A stretch of 64,000 bases of DNA from Kingdonia uniflora (GCA_014058105.1 JACGCM010000715.1:558001-622000), one strand, 5' to 3'. Counted from the first letter of the stretch, positions 43,650 to 54,665 are shown. Notes: generated by a model not told the origin, from the letters alone. Program-made: numbers and translations.

Positions 43650-44640
43650 GCCGCAGACATATTGGGAGATGAAAGCTAGTTTTACCTTTGTTTTATCTTA
43701 TGTCTGGTAGAGTCTTTGATTAAAAAATAGTATTACCTTTATTTTTATCGTAGAGATTTAGTAGAGTCGATCAAACTAAGTGTTATTCTTGTTTTAACTG
43801 GTATAATGTCACAACCATATTGAGTGAGATGAAAGCTAGTTTTACTTTTACTTTATCTTATGTCTGGTAGAGTCTTTGATTGAAAACTAGTATTACCTTC
43901 GTTTTAGTAGCAGAGATTTAGTAGAGTCAGTCAAACCAAGTGTTATCCTTATTTCAACTAGTATAATGTCGCAGCCATATTGAGTGAGATGAAAGCTAGT
44001 TTTACATTTTCTTTATCTTATGTCTGGTAGAGTCTTTGATAGAAAACTAATATTACCTTCATTTTAATCGCAGAGATTTAGTAGAGTCAGTCAAACCAAG
44101 TATTATCCTTATTTCAAGTGGTATAATGTCGCAACCATATTAAGTGAGATGAAAGCTAATTTTATATTTGTTTTATCTTATGTCTGGTAGAGTCTTTGAT
44201 TGAAAACTAGTATTACCTTTGTTTTAATCCCAGAGATTTAGTAGAGTCAGTCAAACCAAGTGTTATCCTTATTTTAACTAGTATAATGTTGCAGTCATAT
44301 TGAGTAAGATGAAAGCTAGTTTTACCTTTGCTTTATCTTATGTCTGGTAGAGTCTTTGATTGAAAACTAGTATTACCTTCGTTTTAATCGTAGAGATTTA
44401 GTAGAGTCAGTCAAACCAAGTGTTATCCTTATTTCAACTAGTATAATGTTGCAGTCATATTGAGTAAGATGAAAGCTAGTTTTACCTTTGCTTTATCTTA
44501 TGTCTGGTAGAGTCTTTGATTGAAAACTAGTATTACCTTCATTTTAATCGTAGAGATTTAGTAGAGTCAGTCAAACCAAGTGTTATCCTTGTCTTAACTG
44601 GCATAGAGATCGATTGAAAGTTAGTATTACCTATGCTTTA
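43650..44640. repeat. 160-bp tandem array, 6 copies, in Tat #2
   Basis: TGTCTGGTAGAGTCTTTGAT recurs at 43,701, 43,861, 44,021, 44,181, 44,341 and 44,501, exactly 160 bp apart. Each unit also holds GAGATTTAGTAGAGTCAGTC, CCAAGTGTTATCCTTATTTC and GTGAGATGAAAGCTAGTTTT. A partial unit extends to about 44,640. It sits between the antisense gene and the pol tail. Tat/Ogre elements are known to carry tandem repeats in this untranslated zone, which can seed satellite DNA. Confidence 0.95.
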
Positions 44641-44790
44641 ATCTATATATTGTCTAAAAAGTATAGAGATGTGTGGGGAAAAAAACTTAGAAGTTTTATT
44701 AAATATAAAAGGATGTACATTGGATGGAGATGAAAATCTCACTTTTGGAATGGAAAAAAAATGAGAAATTGAAATGGAGTAGTGAGGGAC

Positions 44791-45380
44791 TTAACGATAG
44801 TACCATTTCAGTCGCCTAGTATTCCAAGGATTCGAGATGTGAACTCCATCTTCTGTCATGAGGTAATATGATCCCAGGCGTGAGAGACCTGTGATAAGGA
44901 ATGGACCCTCCCAATTTTTTGCTAGTTTCCCAGCATGAGGCTCTTTTCTGTGTTGAAGGATTTCTCTGAGGATGAGATCGATGATTTGGAAGGTACGGCT
45001 TCTGACTCGTTTGTTGTACGAACTGACTAGCAGATGGTGATATCGATCGAGGTTAGCGATGGCGTGTTTCCTGGTCTCATCAATCCAATTGAGGTTGCAG
45101 ACCAATTCGAACTCGTGACTTCAGATACATTTTGATTTGTGTAGCGCTTTGAGTTATCGATCAGCTGTCGGCGGCCCTTTGGATCTGCTGAAAGTGGTCT
45201 GTTACATTTGTTGTCGATACCGAGATAGGCTAAGAAGGGTTTTTTCCAATAGTTGTCTTCCTCTTTATCGTCCCCAGTGTTGATCGTGTATACAGAAATG
45301 CGATCAATATTGGGGTTTGAAATTACTTTGATTTTGAGATATCGAGCTTCTGTTCCCAAGACCCCAGCTAGATATGCCAA
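44791..45380 (-). pseudogene. Tat #2 pol: integrase-linked region and C-terminal tail
   Basis: The segment 45,380-45,027 reads MAYLAGVLGTEARYLKIKVI, TINTGDDKEEDNYWKKPFLA. This is the region that follows the second RNase H, and it runs abruptly into the pol tail, so the integrase core is missing. The tail at 45,105-44,791 reads ANLDRYHHLLVSSYNKRVRS, KLAKNWEGPFLITGLSRLGS, YYLMTEDGVHISNPWNTRRL ending LKWYYR, the typical end of Tat pol. Confidence 0.82.
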
Positions 45381-45399
45381 GGAATCGGCGTGTCTGTTT

Positions 45400-45690
45400 T
45401 CACCTCGAGGAAGATAATCGAGAGTTGTTTACGCAAACTTGCTCATCCTATCCGCAACGAGGGCTGCGTATTCGATCATCTTGTCATTCTTCTTGTATTG
45501 CTCAGAGTAATGGTGGACAATGAGTAGTGAATCTGTGTAAATTGAGAGTTCTGGGACACCGAGCTCATTGCGTTTCTCTGTTTCGGTGCTAAAATTCACT
45601 CGTAGCTCTATAAGTTATTCCGGCTCGATTAAAAAATCGAGCTGGATTGCAGTTGCTGGTCGTTTGAAAGTGACCATGATTAAAATTTAG
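45400..45690 (-). pseudogene. Tat #2 RNase H fragment
   Basis: On the minus strand it reads FKRPATAIQLDFLIEPE, then after a stop LIELRVNFSTETEKRNELGV, SIYTDSLLIVHHYSEQYKKN and TLDYLPRGENRHADS. It is the C-terminal half of the plant-type RNase H. Only about 40 bp separate it from the 5' LTR, showing deletion of leader, gag, protease and RT. Confidence 0.8.
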
Positions 45691-45726
45691 AATAGAGTGA
45701 AAGTATGCCTTAGGATATCGTGGAAA

Positions 45727-46335
45727 TGTAATGCCTAATTCGGTAAGCTTGAGATGGCTTTGAATTAGCTCTTACTCCAATGTTTCGGTGACAATAACTA
45801 AAAAAGAAATGACACAGGTGATTTAGCGTGGAAAACCTCTGAATATGTAAAAAAAAACATGACCTCGATTTGAGGATTTTAGTAATAGTAATTTTTATTG
45901 CTTGAGGCTGATACTTTATTACAAGTGATCTCTCGACTTAGAAATACTTGAATCTTGTGAATAAAAAGTTTTAAATATTTTGGGAATCTAGAAAACGTAG
46001 TTTTTTTGGTGATTTCTCGTGTATTTTTCTGGTCTTTGTCTCTTCTGAAACTTTTTCTTTATATAGTCATTCTCTGTAGTTCTTCATCGTGCTGAAGCAC
46101 GTTCTCCGAACAATGTGGTTAGTGGCGGTTGACTGGATAACTATTGAGTTTATGAGAAACAGGTGTCTTTGTTCAGGTTTTTCTGTTTGAGTTCGGCCCA
46201 CGTTCTTCATTAGTTCGTGGAGTAGGTGGAAATGTTGTCTATAAAAGTCATGTGTAGAATATGTAAGTCTGACATGGAGGCGATTCGAACTGGAAACAGC
46301 TCGATTTGGGTAAAATCGAGGGGTAGGCCCCTACA
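45727..46335 (-). repeat. 5' LTR of Tat #2
   Basis: 609 bp; partner of 37,241-37,864. In element sense it ends ...GGCATTACA, followed by TTTCCACGATATCC. No standard primer-binding site is evident there, in keeping with the internal deletion. Confidence 0.92.
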
Positions 46336-46340
46336 ATTGC

Positions 46341-47045
46341 GATGATGTTACTGGGGCTGAAGTTAGCGTGGTAAGGGCCAAGCATGCAGATATGTTATTA
46401 AAGGAAGAAGTATTTTGGAGAGAACAGTGCAGAATTAAGTGGATTGAGGCTGGGGATGCAAATACTCATTTCTTTTACAAGGTTACACAAGTCAATCAAA
46501 AATATCATTTTTGGCAAGTTTCACTTTACCTGATGGTACTCAAACTCAAGACATGAGTTTAATTCATGAGACAACAATATCTAACTTTCAAGGGGTCCTC
46601 ACGGCTTCAAATATTACTGTAGATGAAGACCTGCTAAACTGCATACCCAATGCCATTACATTAGAAGACAATGAGTTTCTTACAGCAATACCAACATTGG
46701 AAGAACTTAAGATAAGTGTATTCAGCATTCCTTCAGACAGTGCTCCAGGCAGTGATGGTTTTGGATCAAGCTTCTTCACATCAAGTTGGGAAATAATTAA
46801 AGAAGACCTCCATGGTGCAGCCAACGAGTTCTTCAGTGGTGCCTCTCTTTCAAGGTTTTATACTTCCTCTTTTCTTATACTTATGCCCAAAATTGATTCC
46901 CCAAACACTTTAGGAGATTATAGACCCATAAGTCTTTGCTCAGTGGTTTATAAGATATTTTCAAAAATTATATCCACTAGACTGAGTACTTTACTTCCAA
47001 AACTGATATCTTGAAATCAAGGTGCATATATACAAGGCAAAGATG
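46341..47045 (+). pseudogene. LINE linker and N-terminal RT
   Basis: It continues the LINE frame after Tat #2: DDVTGAEVSVVRAKHADMLL, FWREQCRIKWIEAGDANTHF, then in another frame ISNFQGVLTASNITVDEDLL, SAPGSDGFGSSFFTSSWEII and LGDYRPISLCSVVYKIFSKI, the fingers and first palm blocks of LINE RT. It stops after GAYIQGKD at about 47,040. Confidence 0.88.
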
Positions 47046-47059
47046 TTACCCTATGATAT

Positions 47060-47480
47060 GCCTTGGTTCCCCCATCAGTTATGGTAAAATTCCTCTTCAC
47101 ATTTCGATCCTCTACTTGTAAAGATACAAAACAGAATTGAGGGTTGGCAGGGTAAATTACTTTCAAGTGGAGGTAAATTAACCATGATTAGACATGTTCT
47201 GAACTCGATGCTTATACATTTGCTGGCTTGCATCAAAGTCCCCAAAAGTGTTTTAAAAAGGTTAGATACTATGTTCTCTTATTTCTTCTGGGGAACTTTT
47301 GAAGGAAAACCAAAGAAACATTGGGTTTCATGGAGTAACATATGTCAACCTAAAGAGGAGGGAAGCTTGGGTATAAGAGACTTGGATGATGTGAAGAACA
47401 GTTTTCTGCTAAAGAAGTGCTGAAATTTCCTATACAAAAAATCATTATGGTCTGATTTTTTAAGAAGTATGTTAGTAATG
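47060..47480 (+). pseudogene. LINE RT C-terminal end after internal deletion
   Basis: The sequence jumps from the QGAYIQGKD block straight to the thumb region (ISYGKIPLHISDPLLVKIQN, IEGWQGKLLSSGGKLTMIRH, KVPKSVLKRLDTMFSYFFWG, GSLGIRDLDDVKNSFLLKKC). The palm with the F/YADD catalytic box is missing. Confidence 0.85.
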
Positions 47481-48400
47481 GAGATATTATGCAGAAAAAG
47501 GCCTTCTCATCTATTCTGTGGAAGAATATGCAAGGTTTATTCACAACGGTTCAGGCTAACTCAACATGGAATATTGGTGAAGGAAATGCAGATTTCTGGG
47601 CTGATAACTGGACAGGTGAAAGAAGCATTGCTGATGAATTTGATTTTGATTGCTCACAGTCTATTTAGGTGAAAGAAATTATTAACAATGATGGAGATTG
47701 GTTTTGGTACAAGCTACATCATAACATACCTGCAGATTTGGAAAACTGGCTCACTAAAATATTCTTTCTTACAAGCAATCCAGATACTCCCATATGGCCA
47801 TATTCTACAAGTGGAGATTTCAGCATCAAGTCGGCATGGGATTTCTGGAGGTGTTCTGGTACAGAAGTAAGCATAATGGATTGGATATAGTATAAAGCCA
47901 TACCTACCAAAATTCAAGTATTTGGTTGGAAGATTTGGTCCAAGATTGTTCCAGTTGATAACTTACTCCAAAAATACATTCCCCTTCCATCCAGATACCC
48001 ACTCTTGTGGAATTATGCATGCTCCTAATCAAAGCTACTGGATTCAGCAAAGAACATGGTTACATTATGTGAATAAATCCACTCAAATGGGGATCATAAA
48101 AGGTATTTTACCTTCCTTCATTGCTTGGGAGCTTTGGAGGGCCAGATGCAACACAAGATATGATGGAATTTCTATGAATGTTAGCTCAATTATACTCATA
48201 ATATGCAGGTGGATTCAGAAATTGATGAATAAGCTTAAAGTTACTAAGGATTGTAATTTTGGGGATGTTCTATCTTTAAAAATTCTTAGAGTCAAAAAGG
48301 AAGCATATACAAGTAAGAAGACCAAAGGTTGTCAGATGGTTATACCCTCCTTCAGGATATTACAAGCTAAATACAGACGACTCTGCTCTTACAAATGGTA
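47481..48400 (+). pseudogene. LINE zf-RVT region
   Basis: Blocks are WNIGEGNADFWADNWTGERS, NNDGDWFWYKLHHNIPADLE, SGDFSIKSAWDFWRCSGTEV and AIPTKIQVFGWKIWSKIVPV, followed by broken zinc-finger-like sequence to about 48,300. Frameshifts lie near 47,660 and 47,930. Confidence 0.85.
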
Positions 48401-48833
48401 TCTGTGAGGCTGGTGGCATCATTAGAAACTCTAAAGGTGATTTCATGCGAGGGTACTCAGTAGTTTTGGGGCCGGAACAAATAAAGCTGGTGAGTTGTAT
48501 GGGCTATTACATTGTTTGATACTTTGCAAGCATAATCAATGGTATCCATTAATTGTTGCGATGGATTCACAGGTTATTGTAAACTGGTTCAATCATACTG
48601 GTGCTTGTCCCTCCAAATTTATGCAGATATGGAATTTTATCAAGGAGATTGGATCTCAGCTTCACATCATAATGCTTCATACTCTAAGAGAAGGAAATGG
48701 GTCAGCAGATGGATTCTCCAAAATTGGCAGTGCTCAAGTCTCTTCTTTATTTTGGTCTGTTGCAGCTATGCCCAGGAATATTAGAGCTACATTCTTTTCA
48801 GAAAAATTAGGTATTACTTCTATCCGACATTGA
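48370..48833 (+). pseudogene. LINE RNase H and 3' end
   Basis: LNTDDSALTNGICEAGGIIR and NSKGDFMRGYSVVLG lead into AGELYGLLHCLILCKHNQWY, VAMDSQVIVNWFNHTGA and HTLREGNGSADGFSKIGSAQ, the D/E/D/D RNase H family, in two frames. A 3' UTR of about 84 bp ends in CCTAAAAAAAT at the target duplication. Confidence 0.88.
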
Positions 48834-48917
48834 TGTACTCCAAAGGTAAGGGCTTTAACCCTCCTTCCTATAATCTTATTGCTCTAATTAATAAACCCAG
48901 AATTTGCCTAAAAAAAT

Positions 48918-49070
48918 TAGTCTTGCATTGTACCTTACTATATTTCCAAGTTCATTATGTTTTCGTACGAATACCCATTTATAACCGACAGGCCTGATGA
49001 CATCTTGCCTAGGGACTATTGGTCCAAATACTTTGCATTTAGTTAATGAGCTAAGCTCCGCATTGATCAC
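48918..49070 (-). pseudogene. Copia #1 RT N-terminal piece, right of the LINE
   Basis: It reads AELSSLTKCKVFGPIVPRQD, VIRPVGYKWVFVRKHNELGN and IVRYNARL, the start of copia RT. It is interrupted at the Ala-Arg-Leu codons by the LINE 3' tail and continues at 30,869. It begins with the second copy of the 12-bp target duplication. Confidence 0.88.
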
Positions 49071-49745
49071 AGCCTTCCACTCTGGCCAATCTGTACAATT
49101 TTTACATTCGTCTACAGTGAGTGGTTCTGGATCATCATCCTCGATGGCGAGTGCAGCAGCAAAAGTGAATACTTCGTCGAATACTACTTTTGAAAGATCC
49201 CACGTGGTACTATTAGAAACAAAGTTAATTGAGATCTCTCGATTATCATGTACATGTGCCTCGCCGGGCTTTGTCTCCTAATGCTTCACGTGGAAACGTA
49301 GCTACTATAGCCCTGTCTTATAATGGGGCAGTTTCTTAGCTACTATAGCCCTGTCTTTTCTTTTCCTGTACGAAGTTTCTTAGCCCTTGGCTCAGCGTCC
49401 TTCTTTATAATGGGGCATCCACTCGTAACGCGCGGCTTGGATTCATTAACGAGTTGTACATCAGTTCCCTGAACATCCAGTCGTGCAGGTGCGTCACTTG
49501 CAGGTACATACACATTGGTTACTTTAGCAGTATCATTGAATGCATCTGGCAATTCATTAGAAATATGTTGTAAGTATAGAATCCGATACACTTCCTTGTC
49601 ACCGTGATTGGTTAGGGGATCTAGATGAGACAATGATGGTGTTTTCCAACTAATCTTGGAATCATCCTCACCATTGACTGCCATATCTCCCCCCAATGCT
49701 GGAAATATCGTCTTATCAAAGTGATAATCTGCGAATCTCACAGTA
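49071..49745 (-). pseudogene. Copia #1 integrase-RT spacer region
   Basis: The segment 49,741-49,343 reads MRFADYHFDKTIFPALGGDM, LSHLDPLTNHGDKEVYRILY, LQHISNELPDAFND and VTSGCPIIKKDAEPRAKKLR, the linker between integrase and RT in this copia family (usual FADCHFDE...FP.LGG). The 49,071-49,340 stretch continues it with frameshifts. Confidence 0.8.
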
Positions 49746-49923
49746 AATACATCGCTCGTAATGGTTCCAAGTATCGAATGATAGATGGTGAATCATAACC
49801 CACATAAATACCGAGCTAACGTTGTGGCCCCATCTTTGTACATTGTGGTGGTACAATTTACACCTGTACGGAACATCAAAATATTCGCAGATGGGTGATA
49901 CTGGGCTCCAACCCAGTTACTAG

Positions 49924-50295
49924 TTACAATAGAGAATATTGATTATTTGTTATTAGATGAATTCTAATCAGGGAGGTAGCATGCCAAATTGTATGGCCTC
50001 GCGCAGTGGCCGGAAGCTGAGATCGTAATAACAGTGGCCTATCGATTAAATGAAATCGCTTGATTAGATTCTCCACCATCCTATTTTGGGTATAGGCATG
50101 GGGTACTGGATCCTCGATATCTATCCCATTAGCCGTGCAATAATCAATAAAAGCCTTTGAGGTATACTCGTCAGTGCCGTCAAATCTCATAAATTTGATC
50201 GGATGATCTGGGAAATAAGACCGCATCGGATAATCTAGGCAAACAGCCGTAGAAATGCCATATTTCTTGAAGATAATAGACAAACGTCCGACCAT
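49924..50295 (-). pseudogene. Copia #1 integrase C-terminal half
   Basis: IKFMRFDGTDEYTSKAFIDY, CTANGIDIEDPVPHAYTQNR, MVENLIKRFHLIDRPLLLRS and HTIWHATSLIRI align with the copia integrase. The second Asp is present (FDGTDEY) and the Glu is present (MVENLI, usual G-AE-LIKR). The N-terminal half and zinc finger are poorly preserved at 50,300-50,690. Confidence 0.8.
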
Positions 50296-50693
50296 CTCAC
50301 AGATGCGTCGATTAAGACCATATAGTATTTGAACGGACCACTATGTGGATGGATAGGTCAACATATGTCTCTATGGATACGTTAGAGAAAGTTTAGGTAC
50401 TTCAACTCTACCTTGGTCTTACTAGGTTGGACTATAAGCTTTCCTTAAGAGCAGGCATTATACGGGTAATCTTGCAAAATTTTGATCTTCTCTCCTGTAA
50501 GTGAATATCCAGTGGTACTATTGATAATTTTCCTTATCATTCGTTCTCCAGGATATCCAAAATGATCATGCTAAATCATAAACATTTTCTCTTGTAACAG
50601 AGAAAAATTAGTGATTGTATATGTTTCTACATGCCTGAAGGCAGTTGAATAAAGCCCTGAGGAATACATTGGACACCGTTTCAATATAAGTTT

Positions 50694-51060
50694 TTAACCG
50701 TTAGGTGAATAGGTGATGCATAAAATCAGATTCTCATCATTTTTTATCGTCTTTACTTGATAACCGTTATCATGCATGTCCCTAAAGCTTAATAAATTCT
50801 CGGGAGATTTACTGACAAACAACGTGGTCTGGATACTTAATATCGTACTATTAAGAAGTAATAGCGTGGCACTCACTGAGTTCTCTATAACACTGGTTGT
50901 CTCAGTAACAGTATGAATGTCCCCGACATAAGCAGTTAAGTGTGAGAAATACCATTTATCTCAAAGGATCGAGTACATGGTACCACTGTCTACTAGACAT
51001 GTGTTGCGACTTGTCCTAATCAGTGCCCTATAGGCAGAAAGATCCATGGGCTACCTGTAT
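50694..51060 (-). pseudogene. Copia #1 protease/pre-integrase region
   Basis: SATLLLLNSTILSIQTTLFV, SPENLLSFRDMHDNGYQVKT and DENLILCITYSPNG resemble the region between the copia protease and the GAG-pre-integrase domain. Around 50,940-51,060 a frame reads SAYRALIRTSRNTCLVDSGT, giving a retropepsin-like DSGT active site. Confidence 0.65.
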
Positions 51061-51406
51061 ATATAGCATATTAAAAATCTATTTATGACAAATTAACTAC
51101 TATCCCAAACAATAATTTGAATAATCAGTATTTAGAACATAATGAAAATCTCATGTATGTCACGAACACTTTATTGAAACATAAATTATTTATTCCTAAC
51201 ATAATAAATAATACTAACAAAATGTAAATCAAGTCTTTGCGATAAAAGAAACTAATAATGTTCTCTACTATGACATCGCATGTCTACTGAGATATTACTG
51301 CAGATTACTCCGTATGTTGATCCATGTCGGCATCAGTGTCTCCGAAGAAGTTTGACGCTATAAACTTCATAGTGACAGAAGTTATGTCAGTTGTAATGTG
51401 GTTAGC

Positions 51407-52248
51407 CTAGACTTTGATTTTAGGCACCCTCAGTGTCTTGCAGTCATGTACCCAGTGTCCAGTTACCCCACATCTCAAGCAAGGAGATTCTAAATCTGGT
51501 TTTTTGATCTTCTTTAGTATTTGTGGTTTACCAACCTTTTTAAACCTGTTACTCGCCTGAGGGACAAGGAATCCCCGATTCCCGCCTTCAGTCATATTCC
51601 CACTTCCAGAACCCCATTTGTGGTTGTCTTTATCATGAGATAAGATTTTCTGTGCAACCGGTCTCCTCCTCCTAGGAGATACCTCTTATTCTTCTTAAAA
51701 GCAAATTTTCCCTCTTCTTCAGCAGTGAGCAAGAGTTGAATCAGATCTGCATGACTACTGAATTATAATTTTGTATACTGGTCCCTAAGAGTAGCCTGTG
51801 AATATGGAAATATGGAGAGAGTCTTTTGTAAAACCTCTTCCTCGAAGACATAATCATCATTGAGCCTCATTGCCGAAATAATTTTATGTAGTGTTGAGTT
51901 ATAGTCAGTTACACTCTTTAAGTCGCATAACCTCAAGTTGTTCCAGTGGTTGCAATTCTTAGACATCCTTAGGATCTATTGGTGACCAAAACGTTGCTCT
52001 AAGCTTGTCCATAACTCATATGGATATCCGTAACATAAGTGTTGAAACTTCAGCTTTGGCTCAATGTGGGTGCGCATAGCCAACATGGCATGTGCCCTGA
52101 GTGGTTCAGAGACGGTGTTATCTGCAACAATCGATTTTGTGACGTTTATTATTTTCAGATGGAATTTTATGTCCGTACACCAAGAAAGGTAGTTAGAACC
52201 ATCAAGCCGCAATGGTTCCTAATCAACGTAACGTGGGTTGGCAGACAT
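51407..52248 (-). pseudogene. Copia #1 gag with zinc knuckle
   Basis: A likely start MSANPRYVD at 52,248 is followed by a stop, then PLRLDGSNYLSWCTDIKFHL, HAMLAMRTHIEPKLKFQHLC and ELWTSLEQRFGHQ. Next is the helical core NWNNLRLCDLKSVTDYNSTL-type block (51,966-51,763), then the zinc knuckle CLRCGVTGHWVHDC (CX2CX4HX4C intact) at about 51,480-51,440. Frameshifts lie between segments. Confidence 0.85.
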
Positions 52249-52619
52249 TTATTATGCAAAATGTAGATCGTAATTAGTAATATTTCTGGATAAACATTTC
52301 AAATGCATTATAGACATATCATAGTACTTAGAATAACATAAAATAAATAATTATTAATCATATTATATTTGAACCTTGTTCAAATTCTAAAACTCAGGAA
52401 ATTCTTTTCAAATAACTAAATCCCAATTTTACTCCGTAAAATGACGATTTAAATCTTAGATATGCATTATAATATAATCTTAGCCAATATTAGTATTCAA
52501 AACCACTAGATGTGTGTGTTCCTTATTATGACAACTAGGGTATTCTGGGCCTTAAAGTTTTATAAGGTCTGTATATTCTAGCCAAATGACCTTATTAATT
52601 TGTTATGAATATAAAGGAT
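52249..52619 (-). other. Copia #1 leader, AT-rich, 5' LTR not seen
   Basis: No LTR matching 28,928-29,188 and no tRNA-type primer-binding site was found upstream of gag (minus sense) before the CACTA end at 52,620. The 5' LTR may lie beyond the CACTA insertion, outside the window. Confidence 0.5.
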
Positions 52620-53190
52620 CACTACAAGAAAAATCACCATTAGGGGGAGTAAAAAAGTGTCCCAAAAGGCTACTAATCCGTCCCAACAGCTATTAGGGAC
52701 GCCTTCAGAGATGGTAAAATGTTATCCCTTTAGGGTAGCGTCCCAAATACATTAAGGACGGACACATCCATTTCTAATAATATTAAGGACGACATTCGAG
52801 ATGAAAAAAATCCGTCTCTAAATGTCTTTGTTTTTCAACTCCTTTGGGGACGGAGTATAACCGTCCCTAATACATAATATTATGGACGAATTTGTTTGTC
52901 TCTAAAAGTATGGCGCCAAATTTTCCCGCCAGCGCCAATATTATTGTGAACGGATTATTCTGTCTCTAATATACAATATTTGAGACAGATTTATTTGTCT
53001 CTAAAAGTATGGCTCCAAATTTTCTCTCTAACTCCAATATTATTGGGGACGGATTATTCTGTCTCCAATATACAATATTTGAGACAAATTTCTTTGTCTC
53101 TAAAAGTATGGCGCCAAATTTTCCCACCAGCGCCAATATTAATAGAGATAGAATAAATTGTCTCTAAAGAAGGTAATGTTAAATATAATA
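52620..53190 (-). mobile_element. CACTA (En/Spm) terminus with subterminal repeats
   Basis: CACTACAAGAAAAATC at 52,620 is the classic CACTA terminal inverted repeat. It is followed by many subterminal GGGACGG/TCCGTC(C/T)C words. A 99-bp unit (TGGCGCCAAATTTTCCC...GACGGATTATTCTGTCTC) repeats at 52,911, 53,010 and 53,109. The 3-bp flank is GAT (52,617-52,619). The opposite terminus was not found up to 64,000. Confidence 0.85.
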
Positions 53191-54400
53191 TTATTGTAAT
53201 TTGAATTACGCCCCTGTTAGATAGTACAAATCATTCATCAACCACAAGTTAATTTAAAAGAGAGAACGATTTATTTACAAGGTTCCACAAACACCAATTT
53301 CATATAAATAAATAAAGTCACAATCCACCTAGAATATTAAAAATGATTGTTTTATCACTCAATATAACTTGAGCATTCAAATTAATTATCTAACCTCTTA
53401 CGCAATAAACATGGAATCATCGACACACAAACAATATCTCTACATATAATAAACACTTGCTTGTATCGCTCCCGTAATTGTTAAGAAACTACCTGAAATA
53501 AAAAATAAAAATATTGTTACAACCTCAACCATAACATTCAAAATTAATTAATTGCAAACCAAAAGATAATAAAATAATCAAGTACACATTATGAAACTGA
53601 AAATATAAAAAATCAAATGACGCGTCACATCTATATCCGAGTCTTGCGCGGAAGCAAATCAAATAAGAAAAATCCTATCGAAAATTTAGCAGCATTTTCT
53701 CTGTAAATTGGACATTTCTATTTTTTACCTGCTAGAAAACATATACAATTTATAAACACTCAAGTGAATAATGTAATCTTTCAGTTTGAGAGCGTTTAGG
53801 GCCAGTATACACACAACACACTCTCAATTCCTAAGATTATGGAATCCACACAAATCACACGACAATTGGATATCATATTAAGGTTATCAACCATGAGGCT
53901 TGATAATATATATAAATCTCAACAACTACAAACATTAACACCTGATTAAGTATAGTTTCATAGCATGCGTATAAATATCTAGAAGTTGTGACATTATGGT
54001 AAAATATAAAATACACCAAGAATAAACATACCTGAAATGACTAAAAGACTCTTGTATAGACTTAAACACCTCAAGACCATGTTCTCAGTTATCTTGTATT
54101 CTCCTCCAAAATCTATCATCCACTCTACAAGTTATAGGATTTTGGCATAATTTAAGGGCATTCTTGCCAATTTTGGCGATTAAAAGAGGTTGATGAAATC
54201 GATAAGTAAGGGATGGATTTTAGAAATCCTACCTCGTAACTCCACAGTACATAGATGCTCGCCGTGAGAACCAACTACTTTTCCTACAATCCAATAACAT
54301 ATATGATTAACGTTAGAAATCCATCTCACTTGGGAGTCATATTTAGAAATTAAAAGATACTAATTACATGCCATGACATTACACGTATTATGACCTTCAA
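53191..54400. other. AT-rich interior beside the CACTA end, no gene recognised
   Basis: It is probably CACTA interior or older intergenic DNA. I see no domain and no long open frame on either strand. Confidence 0.4.
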
Positions 54401-54416
54401 AAAGTTGTGATATACA

Positions 54417-54665
54417 CCTGTTTGGTCATGTGTTTCATCTCATCCAACTTTTTCTCATAGTTGGTAACCTGAAAACCAAATGAAAACAACACATATGAGA
54501 TTACAGACAATCCAATTTAATACATCAACATGATTAAATATTTGCACACAAATCAATAAACATTTAAGCCTGGTTAAATGAAAGTTTGTTGTTATAGTTG
54601 AACCAATACTTTAATGCATCCAAATCAGAAGTCTTAGCTACCTTATTTTCATTGTTGCAACCACC
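54417..54665 (-). other. Possible small CACTA exons (coiled-coil like)
   Basis: Minus-strand frames read VTNYEKKLDEMKHMTKQV (54,470-54,417) and NNENKVAKTSDLDALKYWFN (about 54,660-54,600), with plausible splice signals between them. Lys/Glu heptads of this type occur at the C-terminus of the CACTA TNPD-associated 'Transposase_24' proteins, so an exon of the CACTA element is conceivable. The evidence is weak. Confidence 0.25.

Larger units (their letters stand above)
37241..46335 (-). mobile_element. Ty3/gypsy Tat-type element #2, internally deleted, in LINE
   Basis: LTRs lie at 37,241-37,864 and 45,727-46,335; in element sense they read TGTAGGG...ATTACA. The polypurine tract GCGAGGGGGCGAT abuts the 3' LTR (37,865-37,877, minus). 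Inside, pol is reduced to RNase H, a little integrase and the C-terminal tail (minus, 45.68-44.79 kb). Gag, protease and RT are deleted. The plus strand carries a multi-exon antisense gene (38.2-43.6 kb), and a 160-bp tandem array lies between the two. The flanks GTTGG/ATTGC match at only 3 of 5 positions. Confidence 0.88.
30870..48917 (+). mobile_element. LINE retrotransposon, interrupted twice
   Basis: A plus-strand LINE inserted in copia #1. Its 3' end is an A-rich tail (CCTAAAAAAAT) directly before the second target duplication. Removing the two LTR elements inside leaves about 4.9 kb carrying ORF1, endonuclease, RT, zf-RVT and RNase H in the usual order. The host copia reading frame stops at one copy of the duplication and resumes at the other. 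The RT core is deleted, so it is inactive. Confidence 0.88.

Noticed and set aside
43650..44640. CRISPR-like array
   Set aside because: Units are 160 bp and repeated throughout with no unique spacers; it is a plain tandem array in a plant retrotransposon.
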